A DNA stretch of 64,000 bases, taken from Leptoclinus maculatus. Taxonomy: Eukaryota; Chordata; Actinopteri; Perciformes; Stichaeidae. The stretch's first letter is position 1. Each line of letters opens with the position of its first letter. Below are positions 1-30,356 of this stretch, in pieces. The translations under genes were made by a program, and so were the position numbers. The stretch covers positions 382,001-446,000 of the forward strand of contig JAVDOI010000120.1 in assembly GCA_032191485.1 (NCBI GenBank), read 5' to 3'. The notes beneath the pieces are model-generated. The model ran no database searches. It had not been told where the DNA came from and saw only the letters and a list, made by a program, of their open reading frames with translations.

Positions 1-385
1 TCATCTCATCTCATCTCATCTTATCTTATTGCATCTTATCTTATCTCATCTCATCTCATCTCATCTTATCTTATTGCATCTTATCTCATCTCATCTCATC
101 TCATCTCATCTCATCTCATCTCATCTCATCTCATCTCATCTCATCTCATCTCATCTCATCTTATCTCATCTCATCTCATCTCATCTCATCTCATCTTATC
201 TTATTGCATCTTATCTCATCTCATCTCATCTCATCTCATCTCATCTCATCTCATCTCATCTCATCTCATCTCATCTCATCTCATCTCATCTCATCTCATC
301 TCATCTTATCTTATTGCATCTTATCTCATCTCATCTCATCTTATCTCATCTTATCTCATCTCATCTCATCTTATCTTATCTTATT
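1..385 (+). repeat. TCATC pentanucleotide satellite, block 1
   Basis: Uninterrupted 5-bp repeats, mainly TCATC with TTATC, TTATT and GCATC variants. The variant cluster TTATC-TTATT-GCATC recurs with TTATT at 26, 71, 201 and 311, so the array has a loose higher-order structure. It begins at the window edge and may continue outside. Its long reading frames (His-Leu-Ile-Ser-Ser repeats) are by-products of the 5-base period and are not genes. Confidence 0.97.
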
Positions 386-712
386 GGAGATAAAACGTAG
401 CTGAATTTCAGGAGCAGGACCACACCTCAGCCACTCCCACACTTCCGGCCACACTCCTATATATACCCACCCACTAAACCTCGGCTTGCTCACGTTTTCC
501 GCATCCCACCCTCCCTCCCTCTTGTTAAACCATTTCACTCAAAGGTTATCTTCCCCCATAGTCACCATCCTCCTGTTCCACATGGACACCGGGGGGTCTG
601 CAAGGCCTGGGAGCCGCAGTGGACCCTCAACCTAGCCTTTACCCAAACCGCTTCATCCAGGCTAATCTCCACCAACCACTCCCCAATGCTGAGGTGGGGC
701 CCTAAACTAGTT
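386..712. other. Non-repetitive spacer between satellite blocks
   Basis: About 330 bp of ordinary sequence between the two pentamer blocks. It is pyrimidine-rich, with a short ATATATA run near 460. I see no gene in it. Confidence 0.7.
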
Positions 713-1276
713 AATTGCATCTTATCTCATCTCATCGCATCTTATTGCATCTTATCTCATCTCATCTCATCGCATCTTATTGCATCTTATCTCATCTCAT
801 CTTATCTTATCTTATCTCATCGCATCTCATCTTATCTTATTGCATCTCATCTCATCTCATCGCATCTTATTGCATCTTATCTCATCTCATCTTATCTTAT
901 TGCATCGCATCTTATTGCATCTTATCTCATCTCATCGCATCTTATTGCATCTTATCTCATCTCATCTTATCTTATCTCATCTCATCGCATCGCATCGCAT
1001 CTTATTGCATCTCATCTCATCTCATCACATCTCATCTCATCTCATCTCATCTCATCTCATCTTATCTTATCTTATTGCATCGCATCTTATTGCATCTTAT
1101 CTCATCTCATCTCATCGCATCTTATTGCATCTTATCTCATCTCATCGCATCGCATCTTATTGCATCTTATCTTATCTCATCTCATCATATCTCATCTCAT
1201 CTCATCTCATCACATCTCATCTCATCTCATCTCATCACATCTCATCACATCTCATCTCATCTCATCGCATCTCATC
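713..1276 (+). repeat. TCATC pentanucleotide satellite, block 2
   Basis: Second pentamer block of the same family, with far more GCATC and TTATT variants than block 1 and a few ACATC units toward its right end. The greater divergence suggests an older or less homogenised part of the same array. Confidence 0.97.
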
Positions 1277-2883
<1,607 letters not shown>

Positions 2884-2926
2884 GCAGCGGGCAGCTCGGT
2901 CACTCAGTCCCTCAGTCCGCTTCACA

Positions 2927-17992
<15,066 letters not shown>

Positions 17993-18298
17993 GGTGACAC
18001 GGGCAGGTTGTGTGTGTGTGTGTGTGTGTGTGTTTTCACTTTACCTGTTCAGTCCATAGACAGTGTGAAGTGACACGTTGGGGGAACACGGCAAAAAAAT
18101 ACATCTGTTGTTGACTCAAATCAAATCAACTAGGTTCAAATATATACAGTATATATATAGTTGTTATAGGTTTGTTCCTAAATCATTTATGTTGATTGTT
18201 TTGTTTCACAAAAAAAAATCCACATTTTTAACAAATGAATACAACTACGATGGCATATCAGAGCCATTGTTGGTTCAAAAAAATTTAATTACAGAGAC

Positions 18299-18325
18299 GG
18301 GGGGGGGGGGGGGGGGGGGGGGGGG
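18299..18325. repeat. G27 homopolymer
   Basis: Pure G run downstream of hoga1, about 440 bases before a C26 run. Confidence 0.95.
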
Positions 18326-18663
18326 TAATTTTCCGAAGTGAAAAAAAAGTCCAACATTTAAGTCGTAAATGTACAAATACAAAAAGAAAAGTAGTTTTCT
18401 TCTGAATGGGCCCAATTCACAACAATGTCCAGATGCTTATGATAAAATGGAGAGTCTGGCCTGAAATCACAAGTATTTCCTTATTGCTAAACATGATTGT
18501 AAAGTATAATTTGAATAGGTCGTCCACTGCAGACATAATACACGGCAAGCAACCATGTGATGAAGTCACGAGGTTGATCCAACCTTGCAAAGTGAAGCGA
18601 TGTGGTTCCTTTACAAAAACAAACACTGTTTTAGAGTTGGTTATCTTTCTCGAAAAAGTGTGG

Positions 18664-19066
18664 CTTTAAAAGGACATGAAAAAAACAGAGATCAGAGAAC
18701 ATGTGATTCAACAAAGCCAATCAGATGTGGCTCCCCTTCCTATGTCACATGCTCATTAGAATATACCCCCCCCCCCCCCCCCCCCCCCCCCTCATCTGAC
18801 TATCTCCACCCACGGCTTGAGAGCTACCTTTGCAAAGGTGCACCATATTTTGCTCACAAGCCAATCAGAGCGGACTAGGCTTTTTCAGGAGGGGGCTCTT
18901 AAAGAGACAGGCGCTAAAACGGAGCGTTTCAGATCGAGGGTAAATTCAGGTATATTCAGACAGACGGTATGAGAAAAATAAAGTGTTTTTTGATTATTGA
19001 TATGTTGAAGTCGAAACTCAAAATTCAAGTATGAACCTGCATATGAGCATGATATGTCTCCTTTAA
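18664..19066. mobile_element. Dispersed terminal-inverted-repeat-like element with AGGACATGA/CATGATATGTC ends
   Basis: Starts TTTAAAAGGACATGA and ends CATGATATGTCTCCTTTAA, giving imperfect inverted ends. This terminal phrase is common in fish genomes. It encloses the C26 run at 18766-18791. Confidence 0.5.
18766..18791. repeat. C26 homopolymer
   Basis: Pure C run. Confidence 0.95.
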
Positions 19067-19587
19067 TCTCAGATAATTTTTGTTCTCACAAATTTATGAT
19101 TTGTTTTGTACAATTTTATTCTTGGAAATTCTGAGCATTTTATGTCCATGCACTTGTTTCAACAATAAAATTGCATTTCACTTCAATATTAACTGTTTTC
19201 ATTTCATTTTAACTGTGAAGAAAAAACTGGGTTTGTTTCTAAATCGTTCTTCTTCATGCAGACAGATTGGTGTTTTAGGAAGTTCAATGGCCTTTTTTGA
19301 TGTGCAGTTTTGTGCCTTGCAAAAAGTTTACAATGAAGCGTAAATACAATCGGCAGAAGTAAAAAGCTAACGTTACTGCTAGCTAACGTTACCTGACTAT
19401 ATGTATGGTTTCATCCCAAGCGTTCTTCCTTTTAATGCGACGTGTGATTGGCTCACTACGGCACCAGCTGCCACCCATACAGCGGGGATTGCCTGCCTAT
19501 AAGCAAAGAGATGGCTGAGCCGGCGGCTAGCAGCTAACGGAGCTAACAGTGTTGACAGAGCTGTAACCTGAGGGAGGGTTGGCGGTA

Positions 19588-19775
19588 AACTTATTACCTC
19601 AGTAAACATGAGTTTATGGTCTCAATCTCTAGTTTCAAGTCTTCTTCAATACAGCATGATGTTCATTTAGTAAAGTATGGTCCATTTAGAGTCAAACAGA
19701 CCATAAAGCAGGGTATGCTTTAGGGGCGGGGCTACCGTGATTGACAGGTCGCTGCCGCTACCAGAGACGTCGGTA
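19588..19775 (+). mobile_element. hAT-like repeat family, copy C (truncated)
   Basis: Matches the middle and right of the family (TTATTACCTCAGTAAACATG to GATTGACAGGTCGCTG). The part carrying the CTCF-like core is absent. Confidence 0.75.
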
Positions 19776-19799
19776 TATCACACTGAATGATTTATCTTA

Positions 19800-22390
19800 A
19801 CATACAGTGTGACAGGTGTACTGTTGTAATTTGCTCACACGGTGCAGTGAAAGGTGCCACGGGCGCCTCTTTGTTCCATTGTGAGAAGGGCCCTGTATGT
19901 AGTGCATTCATTTTACGTCTCTACTGACCCCAAATAAAGGCAGAAAGTATAAAACACACTTAGTAACAGATAAGAAGCTAACACTTGAGTCAGAGGAGCT
20001 GAAACCACCTCTTTGAGTGTTTTCCTGTAAAGATGGTTGGCTCCACTGATTCATTTATCTCTAATTGTCTGTTTATTTACACGTTTATTTGAATGTTTCC
20101 ACTGGTAGATAGATTCAAAGATCTCAGATCAGCCGGAGTTCAGTAGGAGGCATGACTGAAGGTCGTGAACACATTTTGTGCCAGAATAAACTGTCAGAGC
20201 ACTCTCAGATGTGGAAAAAGTTAAAAGCCGCAATTACGGCGGTAATTAACTCCGAGTGTAGTCATGGCAATGAGAGCCTTCGGCTTCTTTTTTTTTTTTT
20301 TTTACAGAGCAGTTTCTTTGCTTTTATCTGACTGTGACTCCAATTAGCACCTTTTTTGGGTGAAAAAAACACTTCCTGGACCCTAAAGAAAGGATGCATT
20401 GTGAGTGCAGGAGGGAAAGCCCTCATTACAATCAGTACGACATCGACCGCCGCACAGTTCTCACTTCTTTACCGATTATAGTTCCGTTTTTTTCAAAGGA
20501 CAATTACAGACAATGTTCCGTGATTAAATATATTTTGAAATCCGTGTTTGAATACGGGCTCCTTCGCTGTGGCAGACCTTTCTGACTGTGGACGTTTTGA
20601 TTTGTGAAATGTTCTAAATATCGACTGCATCATCGGCCATAGCTGTCGTTGAGGACCCTAAAGTTATGTCTGTATTTTGGGGGATGTGGACGTTTTTGCA
20701 ACTTGTTACTATGTGTAAGTTTCAATTTTTGTGGAAATATGTGGAATAATTTTCAGTAACTGCATCAGCCTTATTTAGGAACATTGGCCTTGGCTGCAGT
20801 ACGTCATTTGCTTCTTTGATTCCATGCACACATTTTTGGTAAAATCTGCATTAAAACATTAGATTATTTTGTCAACTTTCTAAGAAATGATCAAACAATA
20901 TAAGCATGAGCCTTCCTGTTAAAGCGTTTTTCTTTGATTCGATTGTGTGAAAAGTAGACGCCTCCACCTCCACCTTCCTCACCCACCGATAAGATCAGAG
21001 GAGGACGAAGGAGGAATTTGTAAATGAACCAAATACTTTTTGTTCTGTAAAAACTCCAAAATATGAATCAAACCAGAGCAAAAAAAGTTTGATGATACTC
21101 TGTTTGTCTGTAGAACCATTATAATCAAATATAATCAAATATAACATACTGTGCAGTGGTGCTTTGAGTTCATTGGTTCCACCTGGACTTTTAGAGGATG
21201 AAAGAATGTATTCAAGACATTGGTCATAAACTTCCTTTTTTTAAATAGCTTTGAATTTTTTTCAGTTTGAAAGATATTCCTCTCACAAGTTCATCTTAAT
21301 TCATCTATTTGGTAGCATCACTGCGATACAAAAGGCTTTGACTCTGTGCAGCAGTGACGGCGATGATGAGGTCTCTCTCCAAGGATTTCTGCCACGAATG
21401 AGGTGAATTCTCTCCATTCACTCGTTTGTAAAGCCTCTTTTCCGAGGGCGCTCGCGTTGCTTCAAGATTTCTTTGTTTTTGGTTTTCTTTTTTGGAACAC
21501 CTGTATAACTGTATTTCTCTATGGCTGCTAAACCTACATGCTTTAGGAGGGAAGGAGCATGGAGAGGTGAAACCTAAATTGTTCAGCAGCCAAAGAGAAA
21601 TACAGTTCCTTTCAGAGACAGAAAAGGAGAAGAGAATTTATTTTTTGACCTTCTGTTCATTTTTCTAATTTAGCTGTTTTTTCCTCCTCACAGCTTGTAT
21701 TAACTGAACTGCTGCTGAGTTGTTGACCTTACAGGTTCCCGCTGATCTTTAGAAACTTTTTCTTTCAATTAAATAAAAAAAACCAAAAAAACGCTCCTTT
21801 GACTTCATCTTTGTCTGAGCTGCGGTGTCTTTAGGCGTCCACACGGAGGCGACGCGCTCCACCGTGCTGCTCTGCGTCAAGGGCATTCCCTTTGATCTCA
21901 ACGGACCCGGGAGGCTTGTGATGCCAACGTCCCGGTGGGCACACAGCAGCAGCGATGGTGGGTGGGGGGGGGAGGTATAATGTGTATATCTCGCTCCTGC
22001 TCCCCGGGGCGAGCGAGTGGCGAGTCAGCAGAAGCTGCCCTCAAGCGCTGCAGAGTCACGGGGAGGAGGGCGACGATGACATCAAGTTGAAATCCAACAT
22101 CCACCCTCCTTCCTCCGCACTTCATCATCCCTCCACACCTGACAGTTTGTCATTCGTCCCCCCCTCCCTCTTCCCTCCATCACGCTCTCTCTTACAGCTT
22201 CCTCTACCTCCTCTTCGTCTCTCTCTCCTCTCTCTCTGCATCCCAGCCCTCCAGGCGATGTGGTGACCTCTCTGTTTAGTGTAGCATGTAATACCCAGTC
22301 CCTCTCTGTCTCTCTCCTGTGGCCCAGATTAAAACCAAGCCTAAAGATTCCAAGATTCCCCCACAACCCTCCCTTTTTGCCTTCCCATCC
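19800..22390. other. Intergenic, largely unique
   Basis: No gene recognised. An exon-like 90-base stretch lies at 21835-21923 (see findings). The rest has short T/A runs and a pyrimidine-rich segment from about 22100. Confidence 0.55.
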
Positions 22391-22416
22391 CGTCTCTCTC
22401 TCTCTCTCTCCTCTCT

Positions 22417-22450
<34 letters not shown>
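22391..22450. repeat. (CT)n microsatellite
   Basis: Interrupted CT repeat inside a longer pyrimidine-rich stretch. Confidence 0.9.
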
Positions 22451-24818
<2,368 letters not shown>

Positions 24819-24820
<2 letters not shown>

Positions 24821-25575
24821 TCAGAATTCAAAGTGGCTACAATAAGATCTCCCACCATCACACCCTCCACATGTTCTTTTTTTATCTGAAGAGCAAACTC
24901 ATCTCACAAAAACCTGCTGGGATCCACTGAACACGGCAGATGGATGAGATGGATGTTGAGCATCAAAGAGGTTTTTTCCTTGTTGGGAGTAAAAATGTTG
25001 AATATGTAGATTGTGTCTTCACATCCCTCGATGCCCCCCCCCCCCCCCCCCCTTCCTTCAGGTCTGTTAGCTGAGCTCAAGTGTTATTCCTCCTCTCCAA
25101 CATTAACACATGCGACTCCATCCCTCTCGCCCTCCTTCAATCTGCTCGCATGCTACTCTCTTTTTTCATTCTGTGCCTGAAGCAGCTGCGGTGGCATGTT
25201 GAAATGTTTTAAAATATAACCATAAAAATGGATGTGTCCTGGTCTTAAAATCTAGATGTGCAGTGATGACTTGCCTGAGGGAGAACTGTAATAAAGGCTT
25301 GACTTGATCGAGAGCAAAATGAGCAAGTATATCAGAGCTCGCCTGAATTTTGAGGATTTTTAATCATATTTTCACAATTGTATGAATGCAGTTATTCTCC
25401 ATTCTTTTACTGCACACTACGTGAGAACGATAAGTGGTTCACGATGTTTAACACATACTTGGCTAATAAAGCAGATTCTGATTGACTTGGAGATATAGTT
25501 TATTTAAATCACCTGACTAATTCATTTAATTTAAATGAACCGGAAACTGCGTCATACACCACACAAATGTAACTG

Positions 25576-25588
<13 letters not shown>
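24819..25588. other. Intergenic, no gene seen
   Basis: C19 run at 25034-25052. The phrase GGCTAATAAAGCAGATTCTG near 25460 resembles the 3' tail of a common fish retroelement. Confidence 0.5.
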
Positions 25589-25620
<32 letters not shown>

Positions 25621-25621
<1 letters not shown>

Positions 25622-26532
25622 TAGTGCTGGGCAACGATTACAATTTTTATGATTTTTTTGCGATTAATCGCATTGTTATGGCAAAATTCAATAACGAATT
25701 CAAAAGTAGTGTATTGCGCACTTTTATTTTAAAAGTACTGCTATATGAACAAAAGTGCAATAACATTTGGTTCGCAAACACTTTAAACAAATAAGGTTAT
25801 TTTTAACGGCAGTATTCTCTTTACACAGCAGTTATATTTCGTGCACTATCTGTGCTCAGTGTGCTGACTGTATGTGAAACGTTCCACTGCTGTGCAACAT
25901 GAATAAAATGTCTGTCTTGTGTCTTCATGACAGTCAGTGCATGTGAATGCAGCTCTACTGTTCATCAATATAATGCTGTAACTCCGAGGTGATGGTTACC
26001 CAGCGATCAAAGAATAAAGACACTTTACGCACAATTTAGGTGTATTTTCCCTTTCACTCACGAGATGCAGGTAGCATGTTTTATACTTAATGTGAATATA
26101 ATTCATACTTTGTTGGCATCTTATTCTGAAAACCGGATGTTCGTCTGAAGAAACCGGATGTTGTCTCACGTTAATCTTTCCGCTAACTTTTTTAGCTCAT
26201 TCTTGAGGCTCATACGTGACGTCATTCGTTGATCCTAAAGGTGCGTTCACACCAAACGCAACGCGAACGCACCTTGAGAACGTTCCTCAGACCGACATCT
26301 TCCACAACACTAACCGGCTGCAGTTTGTATCCACTTCTCTGTAGCATCTGTTAGCTTGTCTTTAGTTCATCTCTACTTCTCCCACACGCTGCATCAACGT
26401 AGTCTGAAGACTTCCTCCACCGCTGCCGGTGAGCAACGGACTTTCAAAATTAAAAAAATTAGTTAACGCGCGATAACATAATTGTCGGCGTTATTAATTA
26501 ATGTGTTAACGCGTTAACTTGCCCAGCACTAA
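25621..26532 (+). mobile_element. TA-inserted inverted-repeat element, copy 1 (912 bp)
   Basis: Perfect 14-base terminal inverted repeats: TTAGTGCTGGGCAA at the left and TTGCCCAGCACTAA at 26519-26532. It sits inside a (TA)n run. There is no transposase frame. It shares both ends and several hundred internal bases with a reversed copy at 46874-47703. The ends are rich in CGATTAATCG and GTTAACGCG palindromes. I do not assign a superfamily. Confidence 0.85.
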
Positions 26533-27841
26533 TATATATATATAGCATATTGCAGAACAGCATCTTGCTTGATTTTGATGTACTTGTATTGCTTTTGCGG
26601 AGCACAACGCAGTCGCCTGAAAGAAATGTCGGCATTGTACGTTTTTCAAACCACGTTTTTGCATTCTGTCAGAGCAAGTGACATTTTCTATTGAGCGACC
26701 GTTATTGAAAGTTAGGGTGTAAAATAACGAGACTCCACTGAGGGAGAGTGGAAAGGGTAAAAAAAACACAGGACTTTCACCCGGGTGACCCCTGAACGTC
26801 TGTCTTGTGAAAACCAAAAGTAAACGTAGACTTAGCGCTTTTTACGTAATGTTTCGTAAGACAGTCAGCTGGCTAGGTGCGGTTTTTTTTTTATTTTCTG
26901 TAGATTTGTTACTTTGTTACATTGTTCACGTTAAGTTGTATATGTTAAGTTGTTACGTTTTGTTGTTAAGTTACGTTACATTGTTCAGTCACATTTCTTT
27001 GTTACGTGTTTTAGTTGAGTTTTTTTATTTACGTTTTTTAGGTACGCTTTTAGGTTCCGTTGTTACATTATATTTATTAATTTTTACATTATAATATAAT
27101 CACGTAGTTTTGTTGCATAAACATCACAAATCTTTTCATAACGTCAACCACGTGACACTCCGCGTTTCTGCAGAGGCTAACATGAAACGTATTTTTGTTT
27201 CAGAAACGCTGACATTCAGTATATCCCGTGGTTTAAAGGAACGCATAATTCTAATATGTTTTGTCTGGCAAATGCAAACTCAGTGAGGCGCAGTAAACCA
27301 AATCCCATGATTCCAAATTTTTACTTGGGATTTTACCTGTATTTGATGATTACAGAAGTGTGACAGAGACAGAGACAGAGAGATTTAATGTTCAATATTC
27401 CTGGAGAGAGACCGGGAATATTGAACATTAAATCCTGTGTGGTTGTATAGTTGACAAATCCAAAACACCAACAAACAAATACCTCAATTTAAAACCCCTC
27501 AGAATAAAAAGAGCCCCTGAAACAAGGTTAGCAGCTCTCAGAAGCAGCTGATGTATGATATTTAATATGAAGAGGCCTCATCCTTGAGCTGCAGCAGCTC
27601 CGAGCAGAAGAGTAAAAGCTGCTGAAATTTGTATTTAACAGATGTAGATACCTATTATAAACCTCCCCCAACGCACTCATGCATGCATGTTCACACACAC
27701 ACACACACACACACAAACACAAACACACACACACACACACACACACATACACAAAGCTCCCAAATGTGCAGTTGTGAGCGCTGGGAAGCCAAAGCAATTA
27801 AAAGCAGGCAAAATCTTTGCTGGGTGTGTGCTTCTTTCTTA

Positions 27842-27872
<31 letters not shown>

Positions 27873-28572
27873 TTTCTCGTGATGCTGCCGGTTTTTATTT
27901 CTTCCGTTTGTGTGTGCAGTGACGGCGGTGTGTTTCCCCGCAGCGCCAGGCCTCCCTTATCAGTATGCCGCGTGCACTTCCTCTCTAAACATGGCCAAAG
28001 CTTTTGGGAGCCGTGAAGCTTCACTGATAAGATAACAGACAAAGCCTTCTCTCTTTGAGCAACGCGTGAAATAGAAGGAATATAGGAGTTCTCTCCCCGT
28101 GGAATTAGATGGGAAGAATAGCATGAAGAGCGAATCACATGTTCGGAAAATGAACGAGTCCGATGTGAACCATGAGGTAATAGGCGAGTAAGGAATTCAT
28201 TTTTTTAGTGAAGGAAACAAAAGAAAACACACAGCTGAGACTTCTGGTGTGGTGAAGATGATCTGCAGAGCATATTTAAATACTTTGCCATGGCAACAGG
28301 CTCTATGATTAGGGGCAAACAGGCAAAACTGCTGCAGCACTCGGGATTGAGATGATACGAATTAAGGGAACTCTGGACTGTTGCCAAGGAGATGAAATAG
28401 GCGGAGGGGTTAGAGTCCAACCTAAACACACCTTAAAGCTATTTTAGTGACAGCAGAGAGTGGGTGGGGGGAGGACGGGGGAGGGGAGAGGAGGAGGGGG
28501 GTTTCTGACAGCCGAGCTCCACAAATAATCGCCAGACCTGCCGAGAAGTGTGATCAGAGTTCAAAATCCTTC

Positions 28573-28611
<39 letters not shown>

Positions 28612-28950
28612 ACTTGTGCGGCTTTCATTGTTCTCCGTTTTGAGTGTTTCACGTCTCCCAGCGGTCTCTCACACCTCCGCTACACACACAAAAGAAAAAG
28701 AAGAAGAAGCTCGTAGTCCAGTTGAATTTCATGCATTTTCTTTATTGTTCCTCAGGGGATTCTTTTAAAAAGCCCAAATATCGCTTTTTTTTTTTTTAAG
28801 TGTGTGACATCATCATCATCATCATCAGAAATAACAAAAGTGACATTATGGCTTTGTGACAACAACAGTCCTCCAGGTTTTTAGTGTTCAGATGCTTAAA
28901 GGTGCAGAAACGGGGACGGAAGCCCCCGTGTGAAACATACAAGTCAAGAG
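26533..28950. other. Intergenic with repeats
   Basis: Includes degenerate TTACGTT/GTTAAGTT phrases (26880-27110), a perfect hairpin (27382-27434), CA repeats (27692-27748), a TA run (27839-27864) and a GT run (28576-28608). No gene recognised. Confidence 0.55.
27382..27434. repeat. Perfect 20-bp inverted repeat (hairpin)
   Basis: Arm 27382-27401 is the exact reverse complement of 27415-27434, with a 13-base spacer. Confidence 0.95.
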
Positions 28951-29084
28951 GGTTTTGCTCAAAAGGTCCCACATTATCTAGAGGATTTCAGAGGATTCAC
29001 GTTCTGGCATCAGTAGTTTAAAGCTACGGTTGGTAATCTTCTTCGGAAACTTTTTTGTTATATTTGTTGTTAATGTGTCATTAT

Positions 29085-29480
29085 ATCCTGACCAGGAGGT
29101 AACCTCTGGTTCTGCCGAATGATGCGGAAGAGTCTTAAAGCTGCATTCTCTCTGCTGACCACCAGGGGGCGACTCCTCTGGTCCTATAGAAGTCTATGAG
29201 AAAATGACTCTACTTCTCTCTTGATTTATTACCTCAGTAAACATTGTAAACATGAGTTTATGGTCTCAATCTCTAGTTTCAAGTCTTCTTCAATACAGCA
29301 TGATGTTCATTTAGTACATTATGGTCCATTTAGAGTCAAACAGACCATAAAGCAGGGGATGCTTTAGGGCGGGGCTTACTGTGATTGACAGGTCTGAGAC
29401 GTATACGGCGTCTCTACGTCACTCCTCCACATTTACCAAAATGATAACTTCTGTTCATTGGTTGCAAAAAAACCTAAACG
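29085..29480 (+). mobile_element. hAT-like repeat family, copy D
   Basis: Plus-orientation copy starting near CAGGAGGTAACCTCTGG, with the CTCF-like core at 29159-29171 and a body nearly identical to copy E. The right end past about 29480 is lost. Confidence 0.8.
29159..29171 (+). promoter_or_regulatory. CTCF-like core in repeat copy D
   Basis: CCACCAGGGGGCG on the plus strand. Confidence 0.5.
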
Positions 29481-30300
29481 CTTCACTCTCATTGAAAATA
29501 ATTACAAAAAGCCGCCACAGGCTGCTAAAACTGCCTGTAGTTTGATTTATGTGCCATGCTAGGATCCTACGATTCCCATAATGCAACTCAATAGCGTCTT
29601 TCATTGGACCATCCCTCTATATTCACAGTAAGTAGCACATGCCTTATGTTAAAAATGTGAACTATTCAAGCCTAAACTGAGCTAACCCCGATGACATCAC
29701 TATGACATCATCGGGGTTATCATCCTCCAGAGCCGCAGATTCCTCTTTATTTTGTAATTTGGAGCCATTTCAAAATAAAACTGCGACAACTAGATGATGT
29801 GGGACCCAGAACCGTTCCATTTCTTCTCCTTCTGCTGTTAGAAAATCTAAATATTTCCTGAATAATTTGATCATTTTAAAAGCTTTAAAGTACACGTAGT
29901 GACATCCAGTGTGTTACTTTTCTGTTTTCCAGATATTTGAAATCAGACGTTCTGCCTAAAACTGAGCCCAAAGCAGATGAAGGCATGAATGTTTCCTTTT
30001 ACTTCATAAAGAAAGAACAGTGGCATTTAAGAAAAAGTTAATTAAACAGTCAGGCAGTATTCAAAATATTTAAAGCACAGTAGAAGAAGGTTTTTGTTCA
30101 GGCACTTGTTAAACTCCCTCTGTGTCTTTTTCTTTCTTTTTTAAAAAAAAAGTCCAATCTTGATACGCTCACTTGTTGAACAACAATTACTGAGGCATGG
30201 AATGCTCTTTCCTTATTTTCTCATTATAGTGCTGATTATGGTAATTGGTTTGGTTTGGGCCAAACATCAGCTCCTGTGTGTGTGTGTGTGTGTGTGTGTG

Positions 30301-30356
<56 letters not shown>

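Larger units (their letters stand above)
17993..19170 (+). other. hoga1 3' untranslated region and downstream (extent uncertain)
   Basis: A (TG)12 run at 18009-18033 follows the stop. The first canonical AATAAA seen on this strand is at 18977-18982, inside a dispersed repeat; another is at 19164-19169. Transcript data are needed to say which is used. Confidence 0.4.
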
